Source: CAZWVI01 sp964637165
GTDB taxonomy: Bacteria; Planctomycetota; UBA1135
Assembly (NCBI GenBank): GCA_964637165.1
Contig: CAZWVI010000019.1
Span: 1-39,742, forward strand
Reading direction: 5' to 3'
DNA: 39,742 nucleotides
Shown here: in pieces, positions 7,910-15,099 of the stretch
How positions within the stretch are numbered: position 1 is the first letter of the stretch
Layout of the letters: each line of letters opens with the position of its first letter
Position numbers and translations under genes: made by a program
The notes under the pieces: model-generated
Told to the model about the DNA's origin: nothing
The model's database searches: none
Seen by the model: the letters and a program-made list of their open reading frames with translations, nothing else

Positions 7910-7942
7910 GCATGGCTTGACCGGCTGTTGCCCCCATCATTA

Positions 7943-9337
7943 ATGCTCGAAAATCTAACCCAATCATTTGGCCGGGTTGTTGATCGCTTCCGCGGTCCCG
8001 GCAAACTTTCTGAAGCCGATATTCAGGAAGCCCTACGAGATGTGCGCCGCGCGCTACTCGAGGCAGACGTCCATTTCAAAGTCGCTAAAGATTTCACCAA
8101 ACGAGTTGGTGAGGCCCTGGCTGGCGAACAGAAATTAGGCTCCGGCGTTACCGGAGCACAACAAGCAATTCACGCTTTCCACCAAGGGCTGGCGGGATTG
8201 ATGAAGTCCGAGGTGCCGAGCCTGCCGAGTAATCCTGGGCATCCAATGGTGCTTTTGCTCGCTGGATTGCAGGGTGCTGGAAAAACCACCACGGTCTCGA
8301 AGTTGGCGGTGTGGTTGCGGAAGCGCAAAAACTCCAAAGTTCTACTGGCGGCTTGCGACTTGCAGCGGCCAGCCGCGGTTGAGCAATTGCAAACGTTAGG
8401 CCGTCAATTAGATGTTGACGTGCACGCGCAAATTCCTGCGCCGGGCTTAAATCCACAGCAAGTTGCTGCCGCCGCACTTGAGCAAGCAAAAAAAGGTCGT
8501 TACGACGTTTTGATTGTTGACTCGGCCGGTCGTCTTCACATCGATGAAGACTTGATGGACGAGATCAAAGCAGTCTCAAAAGCGGTCAAGCCCGACGCCA
8601 CTTATTTGGTGTTGGACGCAATGACTGGTCAAGATGCCGTCGAATCCGCCGGGGCCTTCTCCCAGCAACTCGATTTGCACGGGCTGATTTTGACCAAAAT
8701 GGACGGCGACGCGCGTGGGGGAGCGGCTCTTTCTGTCCGCGAAGTCACTGGCAAACCAGTCTGTTTCTTGGGTGTCGGTGAAACCGCCAAAGACCTCGAA
8801 GAATTTGATGCCGAGCGTCTAGCAGGCCGCATTTTGGATATGGGCGACGTGGTAGGTCTGGTCGAGACTGTTAAGGAGGTCGCCGACGAAGAGCAAGCTG
8901 TGGAGGATTATGCCCGCATGATGCAGGGCAAATTGACCATGGACGACCTACTGTCTCAGTTCAAAATGATCAGAAAAATGGGTTCCTTCAAGAAGGTACT
9001 TGGCATGATGCCAGGAATGGGTAAAATGTCTGGCCTTCTTGACCAACTTGACGACAGTCAATTTGCGCGCATCGAGGCCATTGTTCTCTCCATGACTACC
9101 CTCGAACGCCTCCACCCCGAGGTGATTGACGGCAGTCGGCGTAAACGGATCGCTCGCGGTTGCGGGCAGGAAGTAAGCGCTGTTAATCAACTTCTGCGCT
9201 CCTTTAAGGACATGCGGAAACAAATGAAGTCCATGAGCAAAATGCTCAAGGGTGGTCGCTCTAAAAAGCGCATGCTCAAACAATTTGGCCAATCCAAAGG
9301 TCTTCCCAATCTCCCCGGCGGATTTCCCCGCCGTTGA
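7943..9337 (+). CDS. ffh: Signal recognition particle protein (SRP54/Ffh)
   Basis: Ffh is the GTPase of the signal recognition particle, bringing ribosomes with membrane-protein nascent chains to FtsY and the translocon. The 464-residue protein has the N domain (about 1-95), the G domain with G-L-Q-G-A-G-K-T-T-T (107-116), D-S-A-G-R (about 192) and T-K-M-D-G-D-A-R-G-G (about 250), and the methionine-rich M domain with M-M-P-G-M-G-K-M and S-R-R-K-R-I-A-R-G for 4.5S RNA binding. The C-terminus is basic and Met-rich. A TTG at 7928 is in frame, but ATG 7943 starts exactly at the conserved L-E-N-L-T. It is followed after 31 bases by rpsP. The 4.5S RNA gene is not seen in the window. Confidence 0.96.
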   Translation: MLENLTQSFGRVVDRFRGPGKLSEADIQEALRDVRRALLEADVHFKVAKDFTKRVGEALAGEQKLGSGVTGAQQAIHAFHQGLAGLMKSEVPSLPSNPGHPMVLLLAGLQGAGKTTTVSKLAVWLRKRKNSKVLLAACDLQRPAAVEQLQTLGRQLDVDVHAQIPAPGLNPQQVAAAALEQAKKGRYDVLIVDSAGRLHIDEDLMDEIKAVSKAVKPDATYLVLDAMTGQDAVESAGAFSQQLDLHGLILTKMDGDARGGAALSVREVTGKPVCFLGVGETAKDLEEFDAERLAGRILDMGDVVGLVETVKEVADEEQAVEDYARMMQGKLTMDDLLSQFKMIRKMGSFKKVLGMMPGMGKMSGLLDQLDDSQFARIEAIVLSMTTLERLHPEVIDGSRRKRIARGCGQEVSAVNQLLRSFKDMRKQMKSMSKMLKGGRSKKRMLKQFGQSKGLPNLPGGFPRR

Positions 9338-9368
9338 ACCCCAAAACAACACTCAATAATTCGTCAAG

Positions 9369-9665
9369 ATGGCAGTAGCCCTTCGACTTAAGCGCACAGG
9401 CCGCCGCAATCGGCCGTGCTACCGCATTTGTGTCATGGACACTCGTACCCGCCGTGATGGCCGCGCCATCGAGGAGCTGGGTTTTTACGACCCGGTTGTG
9501 GCCGCAGACAAGGAAGCAACTTTCACCCTCAATGAAGAGCGTGCAAAGTACTGGTTGTCGGTAGGTGCTACACCTAGTGAGACTGTTGCCAGCCTTTTGG
9601 TGCGCAAAGGTCTTGAGTTGCCTTCCAAGAAAGGCAAGAAAAAGTCCGCTAAGGCCGCAAGCTAG
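9369..9665 (+). CDS. rpsP: 30S ribosomal protein bS16
   Basis: This is a 98-residue ribosomal protein of the small subunit. The N-terminus A-V-A-L-R-L-K-R-T-G-R-R-N-R-P-C-Y-R-I and the following E-E-L-G-F-Y-D-P are diagnostic of bS16. The last 15 residues are a lysine/alanine-rich tail. In many bacteria rpsP is followed by rimM, trmD and rplS; here the next gene is an unrelated Nth-like gene only nine bases on. No Shine-Dalgarno sequence precedes the ATG. Confidence 0.96.
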   Translation: MAVALRLKRTGRRNRPCYRICVMDTRTRRDGRAIEELGFYDPVVAADKEATFTLNEERAKYWLSVGATPSETVASLLVRKGLELPSKKGKKKSAKAAS

Positions 9666-9673
9666 TTAGAGAG

Positions 9674-10627
9674 ATGGCCGCATCCAGCGCGGACAAAACC
9701 GCTAAACTTGACGCTTTTGTCAAGAAGATTAGGCGGGACATGTTGCTGTTAGGACCGCCACCCGAAGGGTGGACCGTTCTTGAGCGCATGATGTCACTTG
9801 TTATTCAACTTGACGACCCTTTGGTGAAAGCCGAGGCTCTAGTCGAGATTCTCAAAGCAAATTACAGCAACTGGAATGAAGTGCGCGTTGTTCGTGCCTT
9901 TGAATTGCGTGATTTGTTGGCGCGCAAAAAAGTGACTAAGGTCGCCGAGCGTTCTGTTTTGGTGCAGGAATTCCTGCGCCGAGTATTTGGAATGCAAAAT
10001 CACCTTGAGCTTGATTGGATGCTTGACGCGACCAGTGAACGTCGCCAAAAATTGCTTGATGCAATGCCAAGTGTGCCCGATCAAATGGGGCCAGTCCTAG
10101 ACATGGATGCTTGGGTTGATGACCAAGACGAACCGATGCCAGTCGGGGCCGAGTTTAAATTGCTCTGTGCTCGTTTAGGTTTAGTGAAAACTAATCCTAA
10201 AGAAGCAACTGTTCGAGAAATTATCGAACCATTATTAGGTCAAGACGTGGGCCGTTACCAAAACTTCGCAACTTTGCGTTTGGTCGCATCCTATGGATGT
10301 GTCGGCCATAGTGTCAAAAGCACGCCGGCTGAGAATCTGACCAAAGCTTGGAAAGATAAAGGATCCTCGCCAACCGCCACATTCGAGGCAATTCTTGCTG
10401 ATTTAGGTTTCCCAGAAATCGCCAAAGCTAAGCCTGCTAAAAAGAAGGCTGCTAAGAAAAAAGTAGCTAAGGGAAAGGTCGTCAAGAAAGCGGTAAAGAA
10501 AAAGGTGGCTAAGAAAAAGGTCAGCAAAAAGGTCAGCAAGAAGGTCAGCAAGAAGGTCAGCAAGAAGGTCAGCAAGAAGGTCAGCAAGAAGGTCAGCAAG
10601 AAGACCACTAAGTCTTCGGCTAAATAA
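9674..10627 (+). CDS. Endonuclease-III-like (HhH-GPD) protein, probably non-catalytic, with lysine-rich repetitive tail
   Basis: The 317-residue protein has two parts. Residues about 10-250 are helical and resemble the Nth-like proteins common in planctomycetes: the segment Y-S-N-W-N-E-V-R-V-V-R-A-F-E-L (about 66-80) matches their D-W-N-E-V-R-V-S motif, and a later L-x-A-R-L-G-L-V region is also typical. The catalytic Lys/Asp of true endonuclease III and its four-cysteine iron-sulfur motif are not recognisable, so base excision is doubtful. Residues about 255-317 are almost only K, A, V and S, like histone H1 tails, and include seven K-V-S-K units. DNA or RNA binding is likely; the role is unknown. 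It sits nine bases after rpsP and four before maf, so it is co-expressed with translation genes. The family assignment is from memory of motifs, not a search. Confidence 0.65.
   Translation: MAASSADKTAKLDAFVKKIRRDMLLLGPPPEGWTVLERMMSLVIQLDDPLVKAEALVEILKANYSNWNEVRVVRAFELRDLLARKKVTKVAERSVLVQEFLRRVFGMQNHLELDWMLDATSERRQKLLDAMPSVPDQMGPVLDMDAWVDDQDEPMPVGAEFKLLCARLGLVKTNPKEATVREIIEPLLGQDVGRYQNFATLRLVASYGCVGHSVKSTPAENLTKAWKDKGSSPTATFEAILADLGFPEIAKAKPAKKKAAKKKVAKGKVVKKAVKKKVAKKKVSKKVSKKVSKKVSKKVSKKVSKKVSKKTTKSSAK
10517..10600 (+). repeat. Seven tandem 12-bp units encoding KVSK
   Basis: AAGGTCAGCAAG is repeated seven times in frame; the first copy ends AAA instead of AAG. The units code for the lysine-rich tail of the Nth-like protein. 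Near-identical copies suggest recent slippage, so copy number may vary between strains without changing the frame. Confidence 0.95.
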
Positions 10628-10630
10628 TTA

Positions 10631-11236
10631 TTGCAGGTGGGGGCAACTCCTCCATTTGTGTTGGCGAGTACATCTCCGCGGAGAAGTCAACTGCTTGCAG
10701 ATGCAGGTCTTCAATTCTATACTTTGGACCCGGGTGACGAACCTAGTCTAGTCGGACTTGAAGTTGCTGAGTTAGTTTCTGAATTAGCCTTGGCCAAGGC
10801 TTTAGCGGGGTTGGCCAACTTGCCGGTTGCTTGGCGAAAACGTGGAGTGATTGGTGCTGACACCTTAGTCGCGGCCGGCGATTTGATTCTGCCCAAACCA
10901 CTCGACCACAACGACGCCCGGCGCATGCTGCAGCTTTTGAGTGGTTCTCAGCACCAAGTTCTCACCGGTTGCGCTTTGGTTTTTGCTGATGGCCGCCACT
11001 TTCGGCGAACCGATATCGCTCGCGTGGAGTTCGCTAGTATCCCGTCCGCCGCCCTTGAGAGCTACTTAATGGGGGAAGAATGGGCGGATAAGGCTGGTGC
11101 TTACGGCATTCAAGGTTGGGCTGGCCAGTGGGCAAGTTTGGTCTCGGGAAGCTTTAAGACTGTCATGGGTTTAGACCCAAAGGCGGTTATTGCCTTATTT
11201 GAACAATCCAATGCTTGCCCACCGCCATCTAGTTAG
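10631..11236 (+). CDS. maf: Maf-family nucleoside triphosphate pyrophosphatase
   Basis: Maf proteins hydrolyse dTTP, UTP or modified nucleotides to monophosphates, a house-cleaning function sometimes tied to division arrest. The 201-residue protein shows the P-loop-like L-A-S-T-S-P-R-R-S-Q-L-L at the N-terminus, V-I-G-A-D-T-L-V, D-A-R-R-M-L-Q-L-L-S-G-S-Q-H-Q-V-L-T-G, and K-A-G-A-Y-G-I-Q-G-W-A-G near the C-terminus. The start is TTG 10631 or GTG 10637; no ATG is available before the conserved motif. It lies three bases after the preceding stop, so translation is likely coupled. Which nucleotide it prefers cannot be read reliably. Confidence 0.92.
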   Translation: MQVGATPPFVLASTSPRRSQLLADAGLQFYTLDPGDEPSLVGLEVAELVSELALAKALAGLANLPVAWRKRGVIGADTLVAAGDLILPKPLDHNDARRMLQLLSGSQHQVLTGCALVFADGRHFRRTDIARVEFASIPSAALESYLMGEEWADKAGAYGIQGWAGQWASLVSGSFKTVMGLDPKAVIALFEQSNACPPPSS

Positions 11237-11242
11237 TACAAT
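11215..11242 (+). promoter_or_regulatory. Predicted promoter of rpmE
   Basis: TTGCCC (11215-11220) and TACAAT (11237-11242) are 16 bases apart. The -35 lies within the end of maf. The predicted start near 11249 gives a leader of about 30 bases with a small GC-rich hairpin. Confidence 0.45.
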
Positions 11243-11254
11243 GTCTAGTTCCTA

Positions 11255-11268
11255 GGGGCTTGAGCCCC
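11255..11268 (+). promoter_or_regulatory. GC-rich hairpin in the rpmE leader
   Basis: GGGGC-TTGA-GCCCC can form a five-pair stem with a four-base loop, ending ten bases before the rpmE ATG. There is no following T run, so it is not an intrinsic terminator. A ribosomal-protein autoregulatory site is possible but not supported by a known motif. Confidence 0.35.
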
Positions 11269-11278
11269 CTGTGTAAAG

Positions 11279-11488
11279 ATGAAGGACGGAATCCACCCAA
11301 AATACGTTGACTGCGCTGTAAAGTGCGGTTGTGGCACCGAGTTTAATACTCGCGGCACCATGCAGAGCATTCAAGTTGAAATCTGCTCCCAGTGCCATCC
11401 TCATTACACCGGCAAGCAAAAATTTGTTGATGCTGCTGGTCGTGTAGATCGCTTTAACAAGCGCTACGGCGGCAAGAAGAACGCTTAG
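11279..11488 (+). CDS. rpmE: 50S ribosomal protein bL31 (zinc-binding form)
   Basis: This is a 69-residue large-subunit protein. The start M-K-D-G-I-H-P-K-Y and the core F-V-D-A-A-G-R-V-D-R-F-N-K-R-Y are diagnostic. Cysteines at C-x-C (V-K-C-G-C-G) and I-C-S-Q-C mark the zinc-containing (C+) version rather than the zinc-free paralogue induced under zinc starvation. It is followed 38 bases later by prfA, a common pairing in bacteria. Confidence 0.96.
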   Translation: MKDGIHPKYVDCAVKCGCGTEFNTRGTMQSIQVEICSQCHPHYTGKQKFVDAAGRVDRFNKRYGGKKNA

Positions 11489-11526
11489 CTGATGGCGGCC
11501 GCACCTACACCCGAAGAGGGTGGTGT

Positions 11527-12600
11527 ATGAGCCTTGCCGATATTTTAGCTGGCCGAATGGCGCCGCTTGAGGCGCGCTATGCTGAATTGCAGGAAGAGAT
11601 TGCCGATCCTGCCGCAGCCACATCTCCGCAATTTCCAAGTTTGTTGCGCGAACTTGGTTCCTTGGAAAAAACCATGGCGCCGTGGCGCGAATACTCAGAG
11701 CTCAATCAAGAGTTAGCTGAGACTCGCGAGTTAGCTGAATCCGATGATGAAGAAATGGCGGCCTTGGCCGCTGAGGAACTCCCAGATTTAGAAGATCGCG
11801 TTAATGCCTTAGAAGATAGTATTCTCGACCGCGCTTTAGAAGACGACAACGATGGCGACCGTCCTGCGATTGTCGAAATTCGCGCCGGCGCTGGTGGCGA
11901 TGAAGCGGCACTTTTTGTTGGTGACTTGTTTGATATTTACAATCGCTATGCAGTAATTTGCGGTTGGAAAATTCAAGTTGTTGACAGCAGTCAAGCCGAC
12001 CACGGTGGCTTTAAGGAAATCAGTTTCAAAGTAACTGGTGATGAAGCATTTCGTAGAATGCGTTTGGAAAGCGGTGGGCACCGTGTTCAACGTGTTCCTA
12101 AAACTGAAACTCAAGGACGTATTCACACTTCCGCCGCGACCGTTGCTGTTTTACCTGAAGTTGAAGAGCTCGACTTTAAATTAAATCCTGATGACTTGGA
12201 ATTTCAGGCGATGCGTTCTTCAGGACCTGGTGGCCAACACGTGAACAAGACATCTTCGGCTGTGCGCGTGACACATATCCCGTCTGGCGAAGCGGTTAAG
12301 TGTCAGGAAAGTTCGCAACAAGGCCAAAACCGTGAACGCGCTTTAGAACTATTGCGCGCGCGACTTTATGAACGCGAAAAAGCTAAACGTCATGCCGAAC
12401 GAGCTGGCGCGCGCAAGGAACAGATTGGCAGTGGCGACCGTTCGCAGCGGATTCGAACTTACAATTGGCCCCAGAACCGTGTGACCGACCATCGTATTGG
12501 GGTTAACTTTAGTTTGGAACGCGCCCTTGAAGGTCGCATGGAAGAAATTGTGGTGGCTCTATTGACTGCCGAACGTGAAGCTAAGTTGGCTGCTTTGTAG
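11527..12600 (+). CDS. prfA: Peptide chain release factor 1
   Basis: RF1 recognises UAA and UAG stop codons and triggers peptide release. The 357-residue protein has the normal RF1 length. It contains the stop-codon-reading P-x-T motif (V-P-K-T-E, about residues 190-194), where RF2 has S-P-F, followed by Q-G-R-I-H-T-S-A-A-T-V-A-V. The catalytic G-G-Q lies in S-S-G-P-G-G-Q-H-V-N-K-T (about 235-237). The following R-Q-x-R-S-x-x-x-N-like region reads Q-E-S-S-Q-Q-G-Q-N-R-E-R-A. GAGGGTGG upstream may act as a weak ribosome-binding site. The methylase that modifies the GGQ glutamine, prmC, lies one gene downstream. Confidence 0.97.
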   Translation: MSLADILAGRMAPLEARYAELQEEIADPAAATSPQFPSLLRELGSLEKTMAPWREYSELNQELAETRELAESDDEEMAALAAEELPDLEDRVNALEDSILDRALEDDNDGDRPAIVEIRAGAGGDEAALFVGDLFDIYNRYAVICGWKIQVVDSSQADHGGFKEISFKVTGDEAFRRMRLESGGHRVQRVPKTETQGRIHTSAATVAVLPEVEELDFKLNPDDLEFQAMRSSGPGGQHVNKTSSAVRVTHIPSGEAVKCQESSQQGQNRERALELLRARLYEREKAKRHAERAGARKEQIGSGDRSQRIRTYNWPQNRVTDHRIGVNFSLERALEGRMEEIVVALLTAEREAKLAAL

Positions 12601-12624
12601 CGGCTAACTCAAACCTAATTAAGA

Positions 12625-12630
12625 CCCCCC
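12625..12630 (+). other. Run of six C six bases before a start codon
   Basis: The spacer between prfA and the next gene reads AATTAAGACCCCCCTAAAA and then ATG 12636. No Shine-Dalgarno sequence is present. This is one of the sense-strand leader C tracts. Confidence 0.5.
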
Positions 12631-12635
12631 TAAAA

Positions 12636-13676
12636 ATGAGCAAGGACAACGACGAAATAATCGATCTCGGAAGTGATTTCGAGGTTATTGAGGATTTGGG
12701 CAATGATTTCGAGGTTATAGAGGATTCAGCACCTAAAGCTGAGGACTCGAAAAAATCCAAAACTAGTGCACCCAGTAAGAGTCCGCAAACTGCCAAAGCA
12801 CCAATCTCAAGTACGCTAGCTTGGCAGGGATTCGGCTTAGCGATTGCGCTTGGCGGATTGCTCGGCCCGTGGGGTGAGCCGAGCATGGCCGGCATACTTC
12901 AAGGCTTGGCCTTGGCCGCAGCGGTGTGGCAATTATTGACTCATGGCATAGCCGGAACCAGCCCAACAGTTTCATCTGGCAAGCCAATTGCGCCTGCTTT
13001 GGTAGCCCTTGCCGGTGGCGCCGGTCTGGCTCTAAGCTCTGGCGAGCTTGGTCCAATTCTGACATTAGTTGGCGGTCTTTTAGCATTGGCCGCACCAAAA
13101 CTTGGTGCTAAGAAAGATGCCAAAATGCCGCTACCGCCGGCGCGTGATTTGGATCCGCAATTTATGCAAAGCTTGGCTGTTTACCTTGCAGCATTCGTCG
13201 GCATCATGATGCCATGGGGAAGTGGCGGTGAACGCGGAGTAGATTCCATTTTTGGTGTTATTACTTTGCTTTGTGTATTGATGTCAGTCTGGGGCGCTTG
13301 GGTTGGGTCTTGGAAAATGTGGACACTGCCAGTTGTTACTGGAAAACTTGGCATCTTGCTGTTCTTGGCACCCGTCGAAATTTTGCTCCTAGGTTTGTTT
13401 GGAGTGATTCGTTTTGCCGCCGACACTAGTAGTGGCATCGGCGCCATGACACTAGGAGCCTGGCCGCAAGCTCTGGCGGAAACTGATTCTGGTGAATTGG
13501 TTTCTGGTGAGTCTTTACTCGTTGATGGTGCTGGTGCATTGCTGACCTTCTTTGCCGGAGTAATGGCTTTGGTGGTTCTCGTAAAAAGCGCCAAGACAGC
13601 GATGGCGATGGCGAAAGACAAGAAAACCGCAGAAATTCAAGCGCGCAAAGAAGCACGGGCAGCGCGCAAGAAATAA
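12636..13676 (+). CDS. Unknown multi-pass membrane protein with acidic repeated N-terminus
   Basis: I do not recognise this 346-residue protein. Residues 1-60 are polar and acidic and contain two near-identical ten-residue repeats (D-L-G-S-D-F-E-V-I-E and D-L-G-N-D-F-E-V-I-E), then a Ser/Lys/Pro linker. From about residue 63 there are roughly seven or eight hydrophobic segments with many small residues, two containing G-P-W-G or M-P-W-G turns. The C-terminus after the last segment is strongly basic (K-D-K-K-T-A-E-I-Q-A-R-K-E-A-R-A-A-R-K-K). It sits between prfA and its methylase gene prmC, 35 and 15 bases away, so it is probably co-transcribed. No catalytic motif is visible. Confidence 0.8.
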   Translation: MSKDNDEIIDLGSDFEVIEDLGNDFEVIEDSAPKAEDSKKSKTSAPSKSPQTAKAPISSTLAWQGFGLAIALGGLLGPWGEPSMAGILQGLALAAAVWQLLTHGIAGTSPTVSSGKPIAPALVALAGGAGLALSSGELGPILTLVGGLLALAAPKLGAKKDAKMPLPPARDLDPQFMQSLAVYLAAFVGIMMPWGSGGERGVDSIFGVITLLCVLMSVWGAWVGSWKMWTLPVVTGKLGILLFLAPVEILLLGLFGVIRFAADTSSGIGAMTLGAWPQALAETDSGELVSGESLLVDGAGALLTFFAGVMALVVLVKSAKTAMAMAKDKKTAEIQARKEARAARKK

Positions 13677-13691
13677 TCGCAGGGCTTAATT

Positions 13692-14579
13692 ATGAGCCAA
13701 GCCAAACGCCTTTGGACTTACCAAGAAGTCCGGAGGCGTTTTCTTGATTCGGCGGTTTCAGAGTTGCGTTTTGGCTGGGAAGAAGAAGCCCAACGCCTAG
13801 CGCAGGAACTGTGGTGCTTAGCCTGTTCCTGTACGCGAACCCAACTACTCACCGGCAACTCTTTCGAGGCAACATCTGAGCAATTAAAGTGTTTTAATGA
13901 TTATGTTGCCCGCGCAGTAAAAGGGGAATCCTTGGCTTACATCGAGGGCTGCGTGGGCTTTTACGGACTTGAATTTTTAGTCACCCCAGCAGTTTTGGTC
14001 CCTCGTTGTGATAGTGAATGTTTGGTTGAGTGGGCTTTAGAACTTTTAACTGATAAAACGAATCCAAGAATTCTTGATATGGGAACGGGTAGTGGCTGCT
14101 TGTTGTTGTCGATTTTACATAACCATCCCTCAGCAGTTGGAGTCGGTGTTGATTTAAGCAACCAAGCCTTAGTGGTTGCCCAGCAAAACTCAGTAGACCT
14201 AAATGTCTCCGAGCGTGTTGAATTCATTCAATCGGATTGGTTTGAGGAATTGCCAACAACTCCTCAATATGATTTGATCTTAAGTAACCCGCCCTATATT
14301 GAACCATCTGAGCAAACTGGTTTTGGTGTTCGCGACTACGAACCAAGTCTGGCATTATTTAGTCCGGCTGGCGACCCATTCGAATGTTATAAAAAAATTA
14401 TTGCCGGAGCTGCTTCGCACCTAAATGATGCGGGCGAGTTATTGTTTGAAGTAGGAATAAATCGCGCCCCAGAACTTAGCGACTTACTGCAGCGAAACGG
14501 CTTTCAAAACCTGCGAGTGCGCAAGGATTTGGGTGGGGTCGAGCGAGCTGTTTACGCGTGCTTGCCTGCGTCAATTTGA
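13692..14579 (+). CDS. prmC: Release factor glutamine methyltransferase (PrmC/HemK)
   Basis: PrmC methylates the glutamine of the GGQ motif in RF1 and RF2 using S-adenosylmethionine. The 295-residue protein has an N-terminal helical substrate domain, the SAM-binding I-L-D-M-G-T-G-S-G-C (about 133-142), and the catalytic N-P-P-Y motif (199-202) that binds the target glutamine side chain. Its place in the prfA run supports the assignment. AGGG eight bases upstream of ATG may serve as a weak ribosome-binding site. The last 28 bases overlap the convergent PilZ gene. Confidence 0.94.
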   Translation: MSQAKRLWTYQEVRRRFLDSAVSELRFGWEEEAQRLAQELWCLACSCTRTQLLTGNSFEATSEQLKCFNDYVARAVKGESLAYIEGCVGFYGLEFLVTPAVLVPRCDSECLVEWALELLTDKTNPRILDMGTGSGCLLLSILHNHPSAVGVGVDLSNQALVVAQQNSVDLNVSERVEFIQSDWFEELPTTPQYDLILSNPPYIEPSEQTGFGVRDYEPSLALFSPAGDPFECYKKIIAGAASHLNDAGELLFEVGINRAPELSDLLQRNGFQNLRVRKDLGGVERAVYACLPASI

Positions 14580-14926
14580 CGGGCGACAAATGCGTTAATC
14601 AATTCGCTCATTTCCGAGTTGATGTCCTGGAAGAACACCGCGACCTCGTAATGCCCCATGGCTGAAGAAAGCCTTTCGCAGCGGACTACGACTCCTTCGC
14701 CGTTGGCTTGAATCGACTGGCTTTGATCGAGGCTTGGAAGTTCGAGCGAAAAGCCAACTCGTGACATAACCGGCAGGGGTTGCTCGGCGAAAAAGGCCAC
14801 ACCTGATTCGGAGAGGTCGCGCACACGAAGTGGAGAGGCCCCCTCGGTGAGAATAATTGGGAGACCCTCTCCTTGTACACGAGGGTGTTGACGGCGTTCT
14901 TTGGCGGGTTCAGTCACGGTGCTCAT
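14552..14926 (-). CDS. PilZ-domain protein
   Basis: The 124-residue protein is essentially one PilZ domain, a cyclic-di-GMP receptor fold. Both ligand motifs are intact: R-R-Q-H-P-R (an R-x-x-x-R, about residues 12-17) and D-L-S-E-S-G (a D/N-x-S-x-x-G, about 38-43). It should therefore bind cyclic-di-GMP, although the output is unknown because no other domain is attached. It overlaps the end of prmC tail to tail by 28 bases and is divergent from ssb. The sense-strand leader contains CCCCC (14949-14945), about 20 bases before ATG. Confidence 0.87.
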   Translation of the reverse strand: MSTVTEPAKERRQHPRVQGEGLPIILTEGASPLRVRDLSESGVAFFAEQPLPVMSRVGFSLELPSLDQSQSIQANGEGVVVRCERLSSAMGHYEVAVFFQDINSEMSELINAFVARQIDAGKHA

Positions 14927-14960
14927 TTTAGCGAGTGAGGGTTTGGGGGATTGGCCTCTC

Positions 14961-14966
14961 TATACT
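14961..14966 (+). promoter_or_regulatory. Possible distal -10 box for ssb
   Basis: TATACT is a near-consensus -10, but no good -35 is 16-18 bases upstream. On the other strand the same place reads TAGTAT, which could serve the PilZ gene. Use from the plus strand would give a leader of about 130 bases containing C5 at 14985-14989 and the palindrome at 15011-15026. Confidence 0.35.
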
Positions 14967-15010
14967 AGAATGTTATCCGTTCAGCCCCCTTCCAAGCAAA
15001 TACTGGATTT

Positions 15011-15026
15011 CTGTCAATATTGACAG
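15011..15026. promoter_or_regulatory. Perfect 16-bp palindrome, CTG-N10-CAG, a candidate LexA-type operator for ssb
   Basis: CTGTCAATATTGACAG is perfectly self-complementary. Its CTG-N10-CAG ends match the core of the E. coli-type SOS box. It overlaps a possible -35 (TTGACA 15020-15025), as a repressor site would. Planctomycete LexA specificity is not known to me, and other dimeric regulators could bind such a site. Confidence 0.45.
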
Positions 15027-15047
15027 CTTTGTCTGGCTTGTTAGAAG
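15020..15047 (+). promoter_or_regulatory. Possible proximal ssb promoter
   Basis: A consensus TTGACA (15020-15025) is followed after 16 bases by TAGAAG (15042-15047), a moderate -10. A transcript from it would have a leader of about 45 bases, A-rich and without a Shine-Dalgarno sequence. The -35 half lies inside the palindrome. Confidence 0.35.
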
Positions 15048-15099
15048 TACGCCAAAACCACAAATCAAATAGTAAAAACACCAAAGCAAAAAATTAAAA

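Noticed and set aside
7928..7942. TTG 7928 as the ffh start
   Set aside because: It adds five residues upstream of the conserved M-L-E-N-L-T start and would translate through the C5 leader tract.
10517..10600. CRISPR-like regular repeats
   Set aside because: The units are contiguous 12-base coding repeats without spacers.
11492..11530. A 12-codon ORF (M-A-A-A-P-T-P-E-E-G-G-V) whose stop overlaps the prfA start
   Set aside because: It could be a leader peptide coupled to prfA, but it has no ribosome-binding site, no regulatory codons and no visible alternative RNA structures. Chance is more likely.
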